Below, in pieces: positions 43,785 through 52,249 of a DNA stretch of 64,000 nt. The DNA comes from Caulobacter sp. UNC358MFTsu5.1 (GTDB lineage Bacteria; Pseudomonadota; Alphaproteobacteria; Caulobacterales; Caulobacteraceae). A model generated the notes under the pieces. The model saw nothing but the letters and a program-made list of their open reading frames with translations, did no database searches and was not told the DNA's origin. Position numbers and translations under genes: made by a program. How positions within the stretch are numbered: position 1 is the first letter of the stretch; each line of letters starts with the position of its first letter. Where the stretch lies: the NCBI RefSeq assembly GCF_000712075.1, contig NZ_JONW01000010.1, forward strand, positions 60,082-124,081. The letters are read 5' to 3'.

Positions 43785-43948
43785 CGGCTCTCGCCGTTGA
43801 CTCCCCGCCGCCCCTCCGTCATATACCGCCCCTTCTCGCCGCCGGCTTGCCGGACGGCGCGAAAATCGCATGACGGAATGACCCGAAGCCGCCGTTGAGA
43901 TCGCACCCTTCCGAGGGAGCCGGCCCGGATCGATATGAAGAGTGACTT

Positions 43949-44566
43949 ATGTCCAAGCGCCATAGCGCCAAGTACAAGATCGACCGCCGTATGGGCGAAA
44001 ACCTCTGGGGCCGGCCGAAGTCGCCGGTGAACCAGCGGTCCTACGGCCCCGGCCAGCACGGCCAGCGCCGCAAGCAGAAGGTTTCGGACTTCGGCCTGCA
44101 GCTGCGCGCCAAGCAAAAGCTGAAGGGCTACTACGGCAACCTGACCGAGAAGCAATTCTCGCGCACCTACGAGGAAGCCGCCCGCCGCAAGGGCAACACC
44201 TCGGAAAACCTGATCGGCCTGCTCGAGTCGCGCCTGGACGCCATCGTCTACCGCGCCAAGTTCGTGCCGACCGTGTTCGCCGCCCGTCAGTTCGTGAACC
44301 ACGGCCACGTGCAGGTGAACGGCAAGCGCGTGAACATCGCGTCCTACCGCTGCAAGGCCGGCGACGTGATCACCGTCCGCGAAAAGTCGCGCAACATGGC
44401 CCTGGTCCTGGAAGCCGTCGCTTCGTCGGAGCGTGACTTCTGCGACTACGTCACCGTGGACCAGAAGGGCCTGTCGGCCACCTTCGTCCGCGCTCCGGAA
44501 CTGGCCGAAGTGCCGTATCCGGTGAAGATGGAACCGAACCTCGTCGTCGAATTCTACGCTTCGTAA
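43949..44566 (+). CDS. rpsD: 30S ribosomal protein S4
   Basis: An early-assembly protein binding 16S rRNA. Diagnostic segments are MSKRHSAKYKIDRRMGENLWG, SPVNQRSYGPGQHGQRRKQKVSDFG and the S4 RNA-binding domain (LESRLDAIVYRAKFVPTVFAARQFVNHGHVQVNGKRVNI, residues about 90-130). Length 205 is standard. It stands alone rather than in an alpha operon, and a strong terminator follows. Confidence 0.97.
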   Translation: MSKRHSAKYKIDRRMGENLWGRPKSPVNQRSYGPGQHGQRRKQKVSDFGLQLRAKQKLKGYYGNLTEKQFSRTYEEAARRKGNTSENLIGLLESRLDAIVYRAKFVPTVFAARQFVNHGHVQVNGKRVNIASYRCKAGDVITVREKSRNMALVLEAVASSERDFCDYVTVDQKGLSATFVRAPELAEVPYPVKMEPNLVVEFYAS

Positions 44567-44592
44567 GCGTCGACCTCGAAGACGAACGGAAG

Positions 44593-44626
44593 GGCCCCGG
44601 AGAAATCCGGGGCCTTTTTCGTTTTT
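44593..44626 (+). terminator. Rho-independent terminator of rpsD
   Basis: GGCCCCGG (44593-44600) and CCGGGGCC (44607-44614) form an 8-bp stem with loop AGAAAT, followed by TTTTTCGTTTTT. Located 26 bp after the rpsD stop. Confidence 0.92.
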
Positions 44627-44814
44627 GGCCCTTGAACCGTTTTCCGGGGCTCCTAACTCTCAGGAGCGGGCCGGGCCCCTCTGGCGAGTGATGCAAGCAC
44701 TCGTGATGTCGGACCGCATCGGGTGTTCTCGATGCTTGGGTCCGGTTGTCCCCCCCCTCCACCGCCGGTTCAGCTTCGAGGACACCCATCCAGCAACTGG
44801 ACAGGGACCGCCGA

Positions 44815-45117
44815 ATGCCGCTTCTCATGTGCCCCAACTGCGACGCCTCCATGCAGGCCGTGCAACGCGCCAGCGTCGAGTTCGACATGTGCCCCCAATG
44901 CCGGGGCGTGTGGCTGGACCGCGGCGAGCTGGAGAAGCTGATGGCCATGGAGCGGGGCGAACCCCAGCCCGCCGCGCCGCGTCTTCCCGACTACGAACGG
45001 CCCCGCGAGCGCCCGGACCATCGCGGCGACTACCGGCACGACGACGAGCGCCGCCACCACGGACAGGGCCACTACGGCAAGAAGAAGCGCTTCGACCTGT
45101 TCGACATCTTCGACTGA
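44815..45117 (+). CDS. zf-TFIIB domain protein, 100 aa
   Basis: A small zinc-ribbon protein. Two CxxC knuckles (LMCPNCDASM, DMCPQCRGVWLDRGELEKL) form the zf-TFIIB domain in residues 5-45. The rest is hydrophilic and His/Arg/Asp-rich, ending in KKKRFDLFDIFD, the usual C-terminus of the family. The start at 44815 follows AGGGA and precedes the first CxxC. The stop TGA at 45115-45117 is followed directly, in the same frame, by an htpX coding remnant. Confidence 0.85.
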   Translation: MPLLMCPNCDASMQAVQRASVEFDMCPQCRGVWLDRGELEKLMAMERGEPQPAAPRLPDYERPRERPDHRGDYRHDDERRHHGQGHYGKKKRFDLFDIFD

Positions 45118-45780
45118 TCACGACCCAGAGCCCAAGACGCCTTCGCCACCGGGCGCGACCCGACCCACGCCGCCGTGGCCGCCAGCACGGGCCTGCTGGG
45201 CCTGCTGGACCGCGACGAGATCCGCGGCGTGATGGTCCACGAGCTGGCCCACGTGAAGAACCGCGACACCCTGACCATGACCGTGACGGCCACCATCGCC
45301 GGCGCGATCTCGGCCCTGGCCAACTTCGCCTTCTTCTTCGGCGGTTCGCGCGACGACGACGAGCGGCCGGGCGGGCTGATCGGCACGATCGCCCTGGCCA
45401 TCCTGGCCCCCATCGCCGCCATGCTGGTGCAGATGGCCATCAGCCGCTCGCGCGAGTACGAGGCCGACCGGATCGGGGCCGAGATCGCCGGCGACGGCCG
45501 GGCCCTGGCCCGGGCGCTGGAGAAGATCGAGGCCTACGCCCGCGGCGGCGCGGTCAATCACGAGGCCGAGCGCAATCCGGCCACGGCGCACCTGTTCATC
45601 ATCAATCCGCTGGCGGGCAAGGGCGCCGACAACCTGTTCTCGACCCATCCGGCCACCCGCAACCGCGTCGAGGCCCTGCTGCGGCTGGGCGTCAGCCAGG
45701 CGACGCGCGGCCGGGTCGGCACGGCCGTGCCGGCGGGAGACGCTGTTGGTGACGGGCGCAGGATCGGCCCCTGGAGCTGA
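45118..45780 (+). pseudogene. htpX: 5'-truncated htpX (membrane zinc protease)
   Basis: Encodes only the C-terminal two-thirds of HtpX, the heat-shock membrane metalloprotease. Directly after the zf-TFIIB stop, the frame reads AQDAFATGRDPTHAAVAAST, aligning to the NAFATGR block deep inside HtpX. The zinc site VMVHELAHVKNRD (HExxH) and the third ligand SRSREYEADRIGAEI are intact, as are the two later membrane helices. The N-terminal two membrane helices and first ~100 residues are absent, and no start codon or ribosome-binding site lies before GTG 45175, which would begin within the conserved core. A deletion joining the two genes is the simplest reading; a GTG-started short product is possible but unlikely to be membrane-inserted correctly. 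Confidence 0.75.
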
Positions 45781-45874
45781 GCTTTCGCGACAATCGGTCG
45801 CCATGGTTTCCGTCGGCCTTAACCCTGCGGCAACGCCCGAGCGCTATCCGTTTGATACGCTTGGGGGAAAAGCC

Positions 45875-46216
45875 ATGACCACGACGATCGAGAAGACCAC
45901 CGGCATTGTCGGCCTGCTGGAGGCCCTGTCGGCCGAAATGTCGATCGCGGCGGTGTCCTGCGGTCACCTGGACAGCGCCCTGGGCCAGATCCTGGAGACC
46001 GTGCCGGCCGAGAGCCGCCTGAAGGTCATGCAGGAACTGCACATGGTCGACATGCTGGCCCAGCACATCACGGCCATCACCGACTTCACCGCCGGCCTGG
46101 CCAGCTCGATGGCCGCCGAGGGCGCGCCCGACGTCGACGCGGCCCTGTCGCGCATCACCCTGGGCGACGTGGCCGCCCGCCTGCGCGAGACCCTGACGAC
46201 GAAGGTCGCCGCCTAG
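45875..46216 (+). CDS. Conserved hypothetical protein, 113 aa
   Basis: An all-helical, soluble protein of 113 residues. The EKTTGIVGLLEALSAEMSIAAVSCGHLDSALGQIL start and the ELHMVDMLAQHITAITDF segment have coiled-coil-like spacing; the latter recalls the D-x-x-x-Q-x-I helix of phosphatase-like or chemotaxis helper proteins, but this is a weak resemblance. The start at 45875 follows GGGGAAAAGCC; earlier in-frame codons add a proline-rich, non-conserved leader. No neighbour suggests a role. It converges on the serine hydrolase. Confidence 0.68.
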   Translation: MTTTIEKTTGIVGLLEALSAEMSIAAVSCGHLDSALGQILETVPAESRLKVMQELHMVDMLAQHITAITDFTAGLASSMAAEGAPDVDAALSRITLGDVAARLRETLTTKVAA

Positions 46217-47358
46217 GGCGCTTCCACGGGCAGGGCGCGGCCATATTCCCACGCCCAGGGCATGCCCGTGTCGCCCAGCGCCGCCGCGACCAGCGGCGGG
46301 AAGATCCGCTGCCCGACGCCGCTGTTGGTCAGCAGGACGATGCAGCGTTCGCCGCGCTCGATGCAGACCAACTGATTGTCGGTGATGTCGTTGTGGCCGC
46401 CCTTGTAGAAGGCGTGGCCTTGCGGACCGTCGAACACCACCACGCCCAGGCCCGCCGCCAGGCCGATCTTGACGTTGTCGGGATTGTCGACGATCAGGAA
46501 CGGCGGGAACTGGGTCTTGCTGACGATCGGGAAACTGGGCTTGGTCCGCTCGGCCCGCGCCTTGGCCGACAGCCCCTGGCCCGAGACCATGGCGGCGGCC
46601 AGCTTCGCCAGGTCGTCGATCGTGGTGTCCAGCGACCCGGCGGCCTTTACGCTGCCGCGTTCGTCGTGCTCTTCGAACTTGCCGTCCTCGTGATAGCCGT
46701 CGGCCAGGTTGGGCCGGAAGTCGAGCCGCCAGATCATGCTGCTGCGGGTCATGCCAAGGGGGACGAAGATCCGCCGGTTCATCTCGTCGCCGACGTTCAG
46801 GCCCAGGCCCTGCTCGATGACGAATTGCAGCAGGTTGATGCCCTCGTTGGAGTAGGCGTAGCGGGTTCCGGGCTCCAGATTGAACCGGAACTTGTTCTCG
46901 GGATCGTAGAACCGCTGGTCGGCCAGGCCCGAGCTGTGGGTCAGCAGCCGGCGCGGGGTGATCGTCTCCCAGCGGGCGTCGCCGGCCAGGTCGGCGTAGC
47001 GCGGATAGTCCGGCAGGGGCTTGGGCAGATAGGCCTTGATCGGCCTGTCCAGGTCCAGCTTGCCGTCGTCGACCAGCATCAGCACGTACTGGGCGAAGGC
47101 CGCCTTGCTGATCGAGGCGGCGTACATGATCGTATCGGTCCGCAGCGGTCGCTTCTGCTCGACATTGGCCCAGCCCTGGGCGCTGACGTGGACGACCTTG
47201 CCATGTTCGATCACGGCGTAGGCCAGGCCGGGGATCTTGCCGACCGCCATCAGCCGGGCGGCTTCGGCGTCCAGAGCCTTGTAGTCGGCTGAGAGGGCCG
47301 GGGAGGCGGCGGCCACACAGGCGGCCATCGAAGCGATCGAAGCGAATTTACGAAGCAC
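46213..47358 (-). CDS. Exported serine hydrolase (class C beta-lactamase/esterase family)
   Basis: A 381-residue exported hydrolase. The GTG at 47358 starts a signal peptide (KFASIASMAACVAAASPALS). Catalytic motifs are intact: SxxK in YAASISKAAF, YxN in YAYSNEGINLLQF, and HSSGL and a final KGGHNDIT block in place of KTG. The pattern DARWETITPRRLLTHSSGLADQ is typical of penicillin-binding-protein-like esterases. Probably acts on D-amino acid peptides or esters; beta-lactam hydrolysis is not implied. A GTG start is chosen because the signal begins there; the upstream frame runs into the divergent lipoprotein's promoter. Confidence 0.87.
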   Translation of the reverse strand: MLRKFASIASMAACVAAASPALSADYKALDAEAARLMAVGKIPGLAYAVIEHGKVVHVSAQGWANVEQKRPLRTDTIMYAASISKAAFAQYVLMLVDDGKLDLDRPIKAYLPKPLPDYPRYADLAGDARWETITPRRLLTHSSGLADQRFYDPENKFRFNLEPGTRYAYSNEGINLLQFVIEQGLGLNVGDEMNRRIFVPLGMTRSSMIWRLDFRPNLADGYHEDGKFEEHDERGSVKAAGSLDTTIDDLAKLAAAMVSGQGLSAKARAERTKPSFPIVSKTQFPPFLIVDNPDNVKIGLAAGLGVVVFDGPQGHAFYKGGHNDITDNQLVCIERGERCIVLLTNSGVGQRIFPPLVAAALGDTGMPWAWEYGRALPVEAP

Positions 47359-47434
47359 TGGGGTCTCGTCGGTTGCGCGCGGCCAAGCCGTGGGCAAACT
47401 AGGGCCTAGTTTGCCGTTCCTGCCAAGGTTGTAC

Positions 47435-47806
47435 ATGAACCTCGACCGACGCCGACTGCTGACCGGAGGGCTGCTGCTGGTCCTGGGCGGCTGCGCGACC
47501 TCGGGCGGCGGGGTGACCCTGGTGGCCGGCAAGGGCCAGGACGCGGGCGAGCTGGAAGCGTTGAACGCCGTCGAGGCCGACGCCTCGGGGCTGACCCTGA
47601 GCGTGGCCTCCACCGGCTGCACGACGCGGGACGACTTCACCTTCTATGTCGACCGGTCCGGCGCCCAGCCGGCGGTGGCCTTCGCGCGCAAGCGGCTGGA
47701 CCTGTGCCGGCGCGCGCCGACCACGGTGGACGTGCGCTTCAGCTATCAGGAACTGGGACTGGCGAGGCAGGGGCGTCTGGCCGTGCTCAATCCGGTGGCG
47801 CGTTGA
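47435..47806 (+). CDS. Small putative lipoprotein, 123 aa
   Basis: Begins MNLDRRRLLTGGLLLVLGGC with lipobox LGGC (Cys20). The mature part contains ASTGCTTRDDFTFYVDRSG and an RKRLDLCRRAPTTVDVRFSYQELGL tail, with two Cys that may pair. No family recognised. Divergent from the serine hydrolase. Confidence 0.72.
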   Translation: MNLDRRRLLTGGLLLVLGGCATSGGGVTLVAGKGQDAGELEALNAVEADASGLTLSVASTGCTTRDDFTFYVDRSGAQPAVAFARKRLDLCRRAPTTVDVRFSYQELGLARQGRLAVLNPVAR

Positions 47807-47838
47807 CGGCGGGCCGCCGGGCGCATCATCCTGCGGGC

Positions 47839-48078
47839 ATGTTCAAGGCGATCGCGCGCGCATTCCGGAACCTGGGGGACGACATCGCGCGGGAGTCCGC
47901 CGAGTGGAAGATGCGCTGCACGGTCTGCGGCCGCGAGAAGTCGCTGCTGGCGGCCGGCGGCATCCGCTACAAGGCGGCGGGCGAGAAGCACACTTTGGGC
48001 TTCTGCTCGCGGTGCGGCGCCCTGCGGATGCTGAAGATCTACCGGCCCGCGAAGAGCCCGGTCAGCCCTTCGGCGTGA
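47839..48078 (+). CDS. Zinc-ribbon-like hypothetical protein, 79 aa
   Basis: A short basic protein. Two CxxC pairs (RCTVCGREKSLL and FCSRCGALRML) separated by about 30 residues suggest a zinc ribbon. The N-terminus FKAIARAFRNLGDDIARESAE is an amphipathic helix. The ATG at 47839 is chosen; the frame is open upstream but overlaps the lipoprotein. It overlaps the thioesterase stop on the other strand. Confidence 0.68.
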   Translation: MFKAIARAFRNLGDDIARESAEWKMRCTVCGREKSLLAAGGIRYKAAGEKHTLGFCSRCGALRMLKIYRPAKSPVSPSA

Positions 48079-48481
48079 ACCGCTCGACCATCCAGGGCAG
48101 CACCCGCGCGGGGCGCTTGGCGGCGATGTCGATCAGCACCCAGTCGGTGCGGCACTGGGCGCACATCTCGCCGTCCGGGCCGTCGATGCGGATGTAGCGC
48201 TCGAAGCGCGGGCCCTTCAGCTCGCCCACCCAGGTGTAGCCCGTGGCGGTCTCGTGCGGCAGCAGCTCGCGGCGATAGTCGATCTCGTGGCGGCGGGCGA
48301 CCCAGCTCCAGGGCGCACGCTCCTCGGGCGTGGCCCAGGCGTCCCAATGGGCGATGGCCAGGTCCTGGGCCCAGGCCAGATAGACCACGTTGTTGACGTG
48401 GCCGTTGGCGTCGATGTCCGACGCCTTCGGTTCGAAGGTCAGGCTGTAGGCGTCGCCCGGCGGGACGAAGACCCGGCTCAA
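48062..48481 (-). CDS. Acyl-CoA thioesterase, hotdog fold (4HBT-like)
   Basis: A 139-residue hotdog enzyme. The KASDIDANGHVNNVVYLAWAQDLAIAHW motif is the 4HBT active-site segment: an Asp-Asn-Gly-His-Val-Asn-Asn run with the catalytic Asp/Asn and His. RRHEIDYRRELLPHETATGYTWV matches the conserved strand with the Asp/Glu. Hydrolyses acyl-CoA or hydroxybenzoyl-CoA thioesters; substrate unknown. First gene upstream of grxD, but separated by an 80-bp gap with a hairpin. Confidence 0.87.
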   Translation of the reverse strand: MSRVFVPPGDAYSLTFEPKASDIDANGHVNNVVYLAWAQDLAIAHWDAWATPEERAPWSWVARRHEIDYRRELLPHETATGYTWVGELKGPRFERYIRIDGPDGEMCAQCRTDWVLIDIAAKRPARVLPWMVERFTPKG

Positions 48482-48539
48482 GCGAGCCCCCCGAAAGTGT
48501 GAGCGGTTTCGGGATAAGGGCGTGGGTTCTTCAAAGGAA

Positions 48540-48564
48540 GTGAGTCCTCCGCAGGAGGGCTCAC
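48540..48564 (-). terminator. Hairpin at the end of grxD
   Basis: GTGAGTCCTCC (48540-48550) and GGAGGGCTCAC (48554-48564) form an 11-bp stem with one internal mismatch and loop GCA, overlapping the grxD stop. No obvious U-tract in the minus direction, so termination strength is uncertain. Confidence 0.5.
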
Positions 48565-48902
48565 GCCTCGATGAGGCCCTGGTCGGCGAAGAGGGTCTTC
48601 AGCTCGCCCGACTGGAACATCTCGCGGACGATGTCGCTGCCGCCGACGAACTCGCCCTTGACGTAGAGCTGGGGAATGGTCGGCCAGTCGGTGAAGGTCT
48701 TGATGCCCTGGCGCAGTTCGTCGTCCTGCAGCACGTCGACGCCGACGAACGACACGCCCAGATGGTCGAGGATCTGCACGGCGATCGACGAGAAGCCGCA
48801 GCGCGGCTGGTCCGGCACGCCCTTCATGAACAGGACCACGGGGTTTTCGGCCACGGTCTTGGCGATGAAGTCGAGGGCGGGGGAGGAGGCGACGTCGGTC
48901 AT
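48561..48902 (-). CDS. grxD: Monothiol glutaredoxin Grx4 (CGFS type)
   Basis: An iron-sulfur cluster carrier of 113 residues. The active site RCGFSSIAVQ carries the CGFS motif; KGVPDQPRCGFSS and DWPTIPQLYVKGEFVGGSDIV are Grx4 hallmarks, including the glutathione-binding TIPQLYV and GGSD segments. Works with BolA, encoded upstream in the same minus-strand group, in iron homeostasis. The AKR-like gene separates the two. Confidence 0.95.
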   Translation of the reverse strand: MTDVASSPALDFIAKTVAENPVVLFMKGVPDQPRCGFSSIAVQILDHLGVSFVGVDVLQDDELRQGIKTFTDWPTIPQLYVKGEFVGGSDIVREMFQSGELKTLFADQGLIEA

Positions 48903-48980
48903 TAAAGGAAATCCTTGGGCGTAGGCTCTCAGCTAGGCGCCGCGACCCCTCGGGTCAAGCCTTGGCGGGGCCGCGAAGGT

Positions 48981-49877
48981 TCAGGCGCGACGCTTTGACC
49001 CCTCGGCGCGCTGGGCCGAGAAGCGGGCCATCTCGATCTGGGCGGCGCAGCCGGTGGGCAGGTCGCGCTCGACGATCGCGGCCAGGCCCTCCACCTCGGC
49101 GGGCGTGCCGGCGGTGACGTGGACGGTGGCCAGGGACGGTTCGGTCAGGGCGTAGGCCAGGCAGATCTGCTGGGCGTTCCAGCCGGGCGTGCTGCGCAGG
49201 AAGTCGTAGCCGCCGACGTCGGCCAGCGGGTCGGTCCTGCGCCGCCACAGCGACGGCTTGGGCAGGAAGCTGGCCTTGTGCTCCTCGCGCAGCACGTCGG
49301 GCCAGTAGTCCAGCCCGATCACCGCCATCTCGCGGGTCATGGCGGCGCGGACGCGATTGCGCTCCACCCAGCCCGAGGCCAGGTTGAACGGCGTGGCCAT
49401 GGCCTCGAACTGGCCCGAGGCGACATAGGCGTCGAACTTGTCGCCGGCCCCGGCCACGCCCAGCAGGCGGATCAGCCGCGCGGCGCGCAGGGCCTTCAGC
49501 TGCTCCAGGGTCTCGGCGGGGAAGGCGTTGGTGTCGGGATCGTCCAGGGTGGCCAGGTCCAGGTGGCCCAGGCCGGTGCGGTCCAGGGCCTGCTCGATCA
49601 TGTCGTGCACGGCCTGGGCGCGCAGGGCGCGGTCGCTGGAGCCGCGCAGCCGCCAGGCGACGAACAGCAGCCGCCGCTCGACCGTCGAGAAGGCCTCGGT
49701 GGCGCCCTCGATCAGGGCCGGCGAGACGCCGTCGATCTCGAAGCTGTTGATGCCGCTTTCCAGCGCCGCGAAGATCAGCTTGCGCCAGTCGGCGCCGCGC
49801 AGGCGGGGCTGGTCCTCCAGCCTCAGCGTGATCGCCGAGACCGCCACGCCCGCGCTTCCGAAGGGGCGGTAGCGCAT
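48981..49877 (-). CDS. Aldo/keto reductase-fold protein with non-canonical catalytic residues
   Basis: A 298-residue TIM-barrel protein of the AKR superfamily: RYRPFGSAGVAVSAITLRL start, DRTGLGHLDLATLDDPD, LKALRAARLIRLLGVAGAG and FEAMATPFNLASGW. The catalytic tetrad is largely altered. The FDxxxxY block reads FEIDGVS (residues 46-52, Glu for Asp and Ser for Tyr), the Lys strand reads LLFVAW, and the His of LLHxPD is Asp112. It may therefore be a regulatory or binding protein. It lies between bolA (5 bp) and grxD (78 bp) on the same strand, suggesting a link to that iron-sulfur partnership. Confidence 0.8.
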   Translation of the reverse strand: MRYRPFGSAGVAVSAITLRLEDQPRLRGADWRKLIFAALESGINSFEIDGVSPALIEGATEAFSTVERRLLFVAWRLRGSSDRALRAQAVHDMIEQALDRTGLGHLDLATLDDPDTNAFPAETLEQLKALRAARLIRLLGVAGAGDKFDAYVASGQFEAMATPFNLASGWVERNRVRAAMTREMAVIGLDYWPDVLREEHKASFLPKPSLWRRRTDPLADVGGYDFLRSTPGWNAQQICLAYALTEPSLATVHVTAGTPAEVEGLAAIVERDLPTGCAAQIEMARFSAQRAEGSKRRA

Positions 49878-49882
49878 GGCGT

Positions 49883-50113
49883 CTACTCCGTGGGGGCGGC
49901 GGTTTCGAGGGCCAGGGCGTGCAGCGTCCCGCCCAGCACGTCGGCCAGGGCGCGGTTGACCATCTGGTGCTGCTTGACCCGGTTCAGGCCGCGGAAGGCC
50001 GGCGAAACGATGCGCGCCTTGTAGTGGTCGCCGTCGCCGGCGAGGTCGGTCAGGACGATCTCGGCGTCCGGGAAGGCTTCGTGCAGGCGCGCTTCGAGGT
50101 CGGGGAAGGACAT
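49883..50113 (-). CDS. bolA: BolA-family protein
   Basis: A 76-residue BolA/IbaG-type protein. FPDLEARLHEAFPDAEIVLTDL is the class II-like KH-related start; the conserved GDHYKARIVSPAFRGLNRVKQHQMVNRAL contains the His used for cluster or metal contact. ATG at 50113 fits the usual BolA length; a longer in-frame start at 50179 adds a 22-residue leader with no obvious function. Partner of Grx4. Confidence 0.92.
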   Translation of the reverse strand: MSFPDLEARLHEAFPDAEIVLTDLAGDGDHYKARIVSPAFRGLNRVKQHQMVNRALADVLGGTLHALALETAAPTE

Positions 50114-50307
50114 GGGCACGGCGATGAACTCCGAATCTCTCGACCCTGGGTATGCCGCGTAAACCTTAAGAACGGGCATACGGCGAAAATGCCCGGCCGG
50201 AGCGGAACGTTGCTTTCCGACTTGCGGGATAACGGAATCTCACGGAATGATCACGGCGGCGTGATTATGTCGTGATATCCACGTGAAGACGCCCCGGGGA
50301 CTTCTCG

Positions 50308-50967
50308 ATGCGATCGATTTCGATGCTGGCCGTGGCGGCGGCGATGTTCCTCGGCGGCTGCGACAACCTCGTGTTCTCCGAAACGCCTTGGTTCTCGGCC
50401 AAGGACGCGGTGGGCGCTCGAGCGGTCCGGGCCGGCTGGTGGATGGAGGACAAGCTTGATTGCCGGGTCGACCCGGCGGCGCCCAGCACGGCTTGGCCTG
50501 ACTGCACGAATTTCGTGCTGGCGCCGGCCGACTGGACCGGCGTCCTGTGGGCGTCCGACGGGACAGAGCAGATGCTCGCGGGCGGTGATCCCATGATCGC
50601 GCAGTACCAGTTTCAGACCTCCCAGGACGCCGCCGCGCCGTCCCAGAACGCCTATCTCTACTTCGGCGTCGCCGCGCTGAAGCGCGATGCGGACGGGCGG
50701 GCCCTGGCCCTGCGCTATTGGCCGACCCTCTGCGGACCACCGCGCCGTGACCGTCCCGCCGCCGTCACGCGTCACCCTTGGCCGGGGCTGCGCGTGAAGC
50801 GTGAAGGCGGCTGTGTCGCCGGCGATGTCCATACGCTGCGCAAGGCGGTCGATCGCAGCGGCGCGCTGGAGTCCGACACGCCGACGCTGCTCTGGCTGCG
50901 CGAATGGCGTCCCGGCGACCAAAGCGAGGCGGACTGGCTTGCCGCCCAGGGAATCCGGACGCATTGA
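50308..50967 (+). CDS. Putative lipoprotein, 219 aa
   Basis: A lipoprotein signal (ISMLAVAAAMFLGGC, Cys18). The mature part contains DKLDCRVDP, WPDCTNFVLAPADW and a YFGVAALKRDADGRAL block, with paired Cys later (TLCGPP, GGCVAGD) that suggest disulfides. No family recognised. It precedes the M28 peptidase by 6 bp and could be co-transcribed. Confidence 0.7.
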   Translation: MRSISMLAVAAAMFLGGCDNLVFSETPWFSAKDAVGARAVRAGWWMEDKLDCRVDPAAPSTAWPDCTNFVLAPADWTGVLWASDGTEQMLAGGDPMIAQYQFQTSQDAAAPSQNAYLYFGVAALKRDADGRALALRYWPTLCGPPRRDRPAAVTRHPWPGLRVKREGGCVAGDVHTLRKAVDRSGALESDTPTLLWLREWRPGDQSEADWLAAQGIRTH

Positions 50968-50973
50968 AGGGGC

Positions 50974-51915
50974 ATGACCTTTCCCTTCCGTCACGCCCTG
51001 GGCCTCTCGGCCGCCCTCGTCGCCCTGGCCGGCCAGGCCCACGCCGCCCCCAGACCCGGCGCCCATGCCCTGGACGACGTCCGCATCCTGTCGGCCGACG
51101 CCATGGAGGGCCGGGGCGTCGGCACGCCGGGCGGGGCCAAGGCGCGGGCCTATATCGTCAAGCGCTTCAACGAGATCGGGCTGCGGCCGCAAGGCAAGAC
51201 GTTCGAACAACCCTTCACCTTCAAGCCCAAGGTCTTCGGCAAGGACGTCACGGGCGTGAACCTGGTGGCGCGCATCGAGGGCACGTCCAGCTCTGACAAG
51301 GTGCTGGTGGTCTCGGCCCACTACGACCATCTGGGGGTGCGCAAGGGGCAGGTCTACAACGGGGCCGACGACAACGCCTCGGGGATCGCGGGCCTGCTGG
51401 CCGTGGCCGAGGCGTTCAAGGCCCGGCCGCCGCGCCACACCGTGCTGATCGTCGCCTTCGACGGCGAGGAGAGCGGGCTGAAGGGCGCCAAGGCCTTCGT
51501 CGCCGATCCGCCCGTCCCGCTGGAGAAGATCGGGCTGAACGTCAATTTCGACATGATCAGCAAGAACCCCCGCAACCAGCTCTATGTCAGCGGGGTCGGG
51601 CCCCAGCCGTATCTGAAGCCGGTGCTGGAGGGCGTGGCCAGGATCGCGCCGGTCAAGCTGCTGCTGGGCCACGACACCGATCTGCACGGCAAGGAGAACA
51701 ACTGGACCCAGCAGTCGGACCAGGGGCCGTTCGCCGCGGCGGGCGTGCCCTGGGTCTATTTCGGCGTCGAGGACCACCCCGAATACCACCAGCCCACCGA
51801 CGACTTCGCCACGGTGCCGCAGGCGTTCTTCAAGAACGCGGTGGCTACGGTGGTGACGGCGACGCGGGCGCTGGACGACGACCTGGACGGGCTGAGCAGG
51901 GCGGCGGGGCGTTAG
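50974..51915 (+). CDS. Exported M28-family zinc aminopeptidase
   Basis: A 313-residue exported peptidase. Signal peptide of about 24 residues ending AHA. Two-zinc ligands of M28 are visible: VSAHYDHLG (His, Asp), NGADDNASGIAG (Asp), AFDGEESGLKGA (Glu-Glu, catalytic and ligand), NFDMISKN (Asp) and the final EDHPEYHQPTDDF (His). Related to aminopeptidase S and glutaminyl cyclases; removes N-terminal residues from peptides in the periplasm. Confidence 0.9.
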   Translation: MTFPFRHALGLSAALVALAGQAHAAPRPGAHALDDVRILSADAMEGRGVGTPGGAKARAYIVKRFNEIGLRPQGKTFEQPFTFKPKVFGKDVTGVNLVARIEGTSSSDKVLVVSAHYDHLGVRKGQVYNGADDNASGIAGLLAVAEAFKARPPRHTVLIVAFDGEESGLKGAKAFVADPPVPLEKIGLNVNFDMISKNPRNQLYVSGVGPQPYLKPVLEGVARIAPVKLLLGHDTDLHGKENNWTQQSDQGPFAAAGVPWVYFGVEDHPEYHQPTDDFATVPQAFFKNAVATVVTATRALDDDLDGLSRAAGR

Positions 51916-51918
51916 GGC

Positions 51919-52128
51919 CTAGCCCGCGCTCTCGTCCACCTCTTCGGCCTCGTCGTCGTCCTCCGCCTCCAGGCCGAACACCTCGTCGATGACCTCGACG
52001 ATCTCTTCCAGGTCGTCGAGCGAGACCTTCAGCTTCAGGGTCTGGTCGTCATCGCCGGTGACGGTCAGGAAGATCCCCTCGGCGGTTTCCTCGAGAATGA
52101 ACTCGTCCAGGTTTGGAATGACGGCCAT
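51919..52128 (-). CDS. Small acidic protein, 69 aa
   Basis: A 69-residue, strongly acidic protein. The start at 52128 (MAVIPNLDEF) follows GAGGAGACC; the longer upstream extension is Arg/Pro-rich and unlikely. DEFILEETAEGIFLTVTGDDDQTLKLKV forms a small beta core, and the tail is a run of Asp/Glu. No family recognised; such acidic proteins often bind partners or serve as inhibitors. Confidence 0.65.
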   Translation of the reverse strand: MAVIPNLDEFILEETAEGIFLTVTGDDDQTLKLKVSLDDLEEIVEVIDEVFGLEAEDDDEAEEVDESAG

Positions 52129-52249
52129 GTCGGTCTCCTCAGGTGGCGGACAAGCGACCGGGCGCGGCGTTCGTTCCCGGTCGTCTCTCGTCGTCACCCG
52201 ATAGATAGTGTCGCGAGGCGGCAATGTCGTGACGGACGCCACGACGGTG

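Noticed and set aside
45175..45780. GTG start giving an intact short HtpX
   Set aside because: The start falls inside the conserved core and lacks a ribosome site and the membrane anchor, so it is called truncated.
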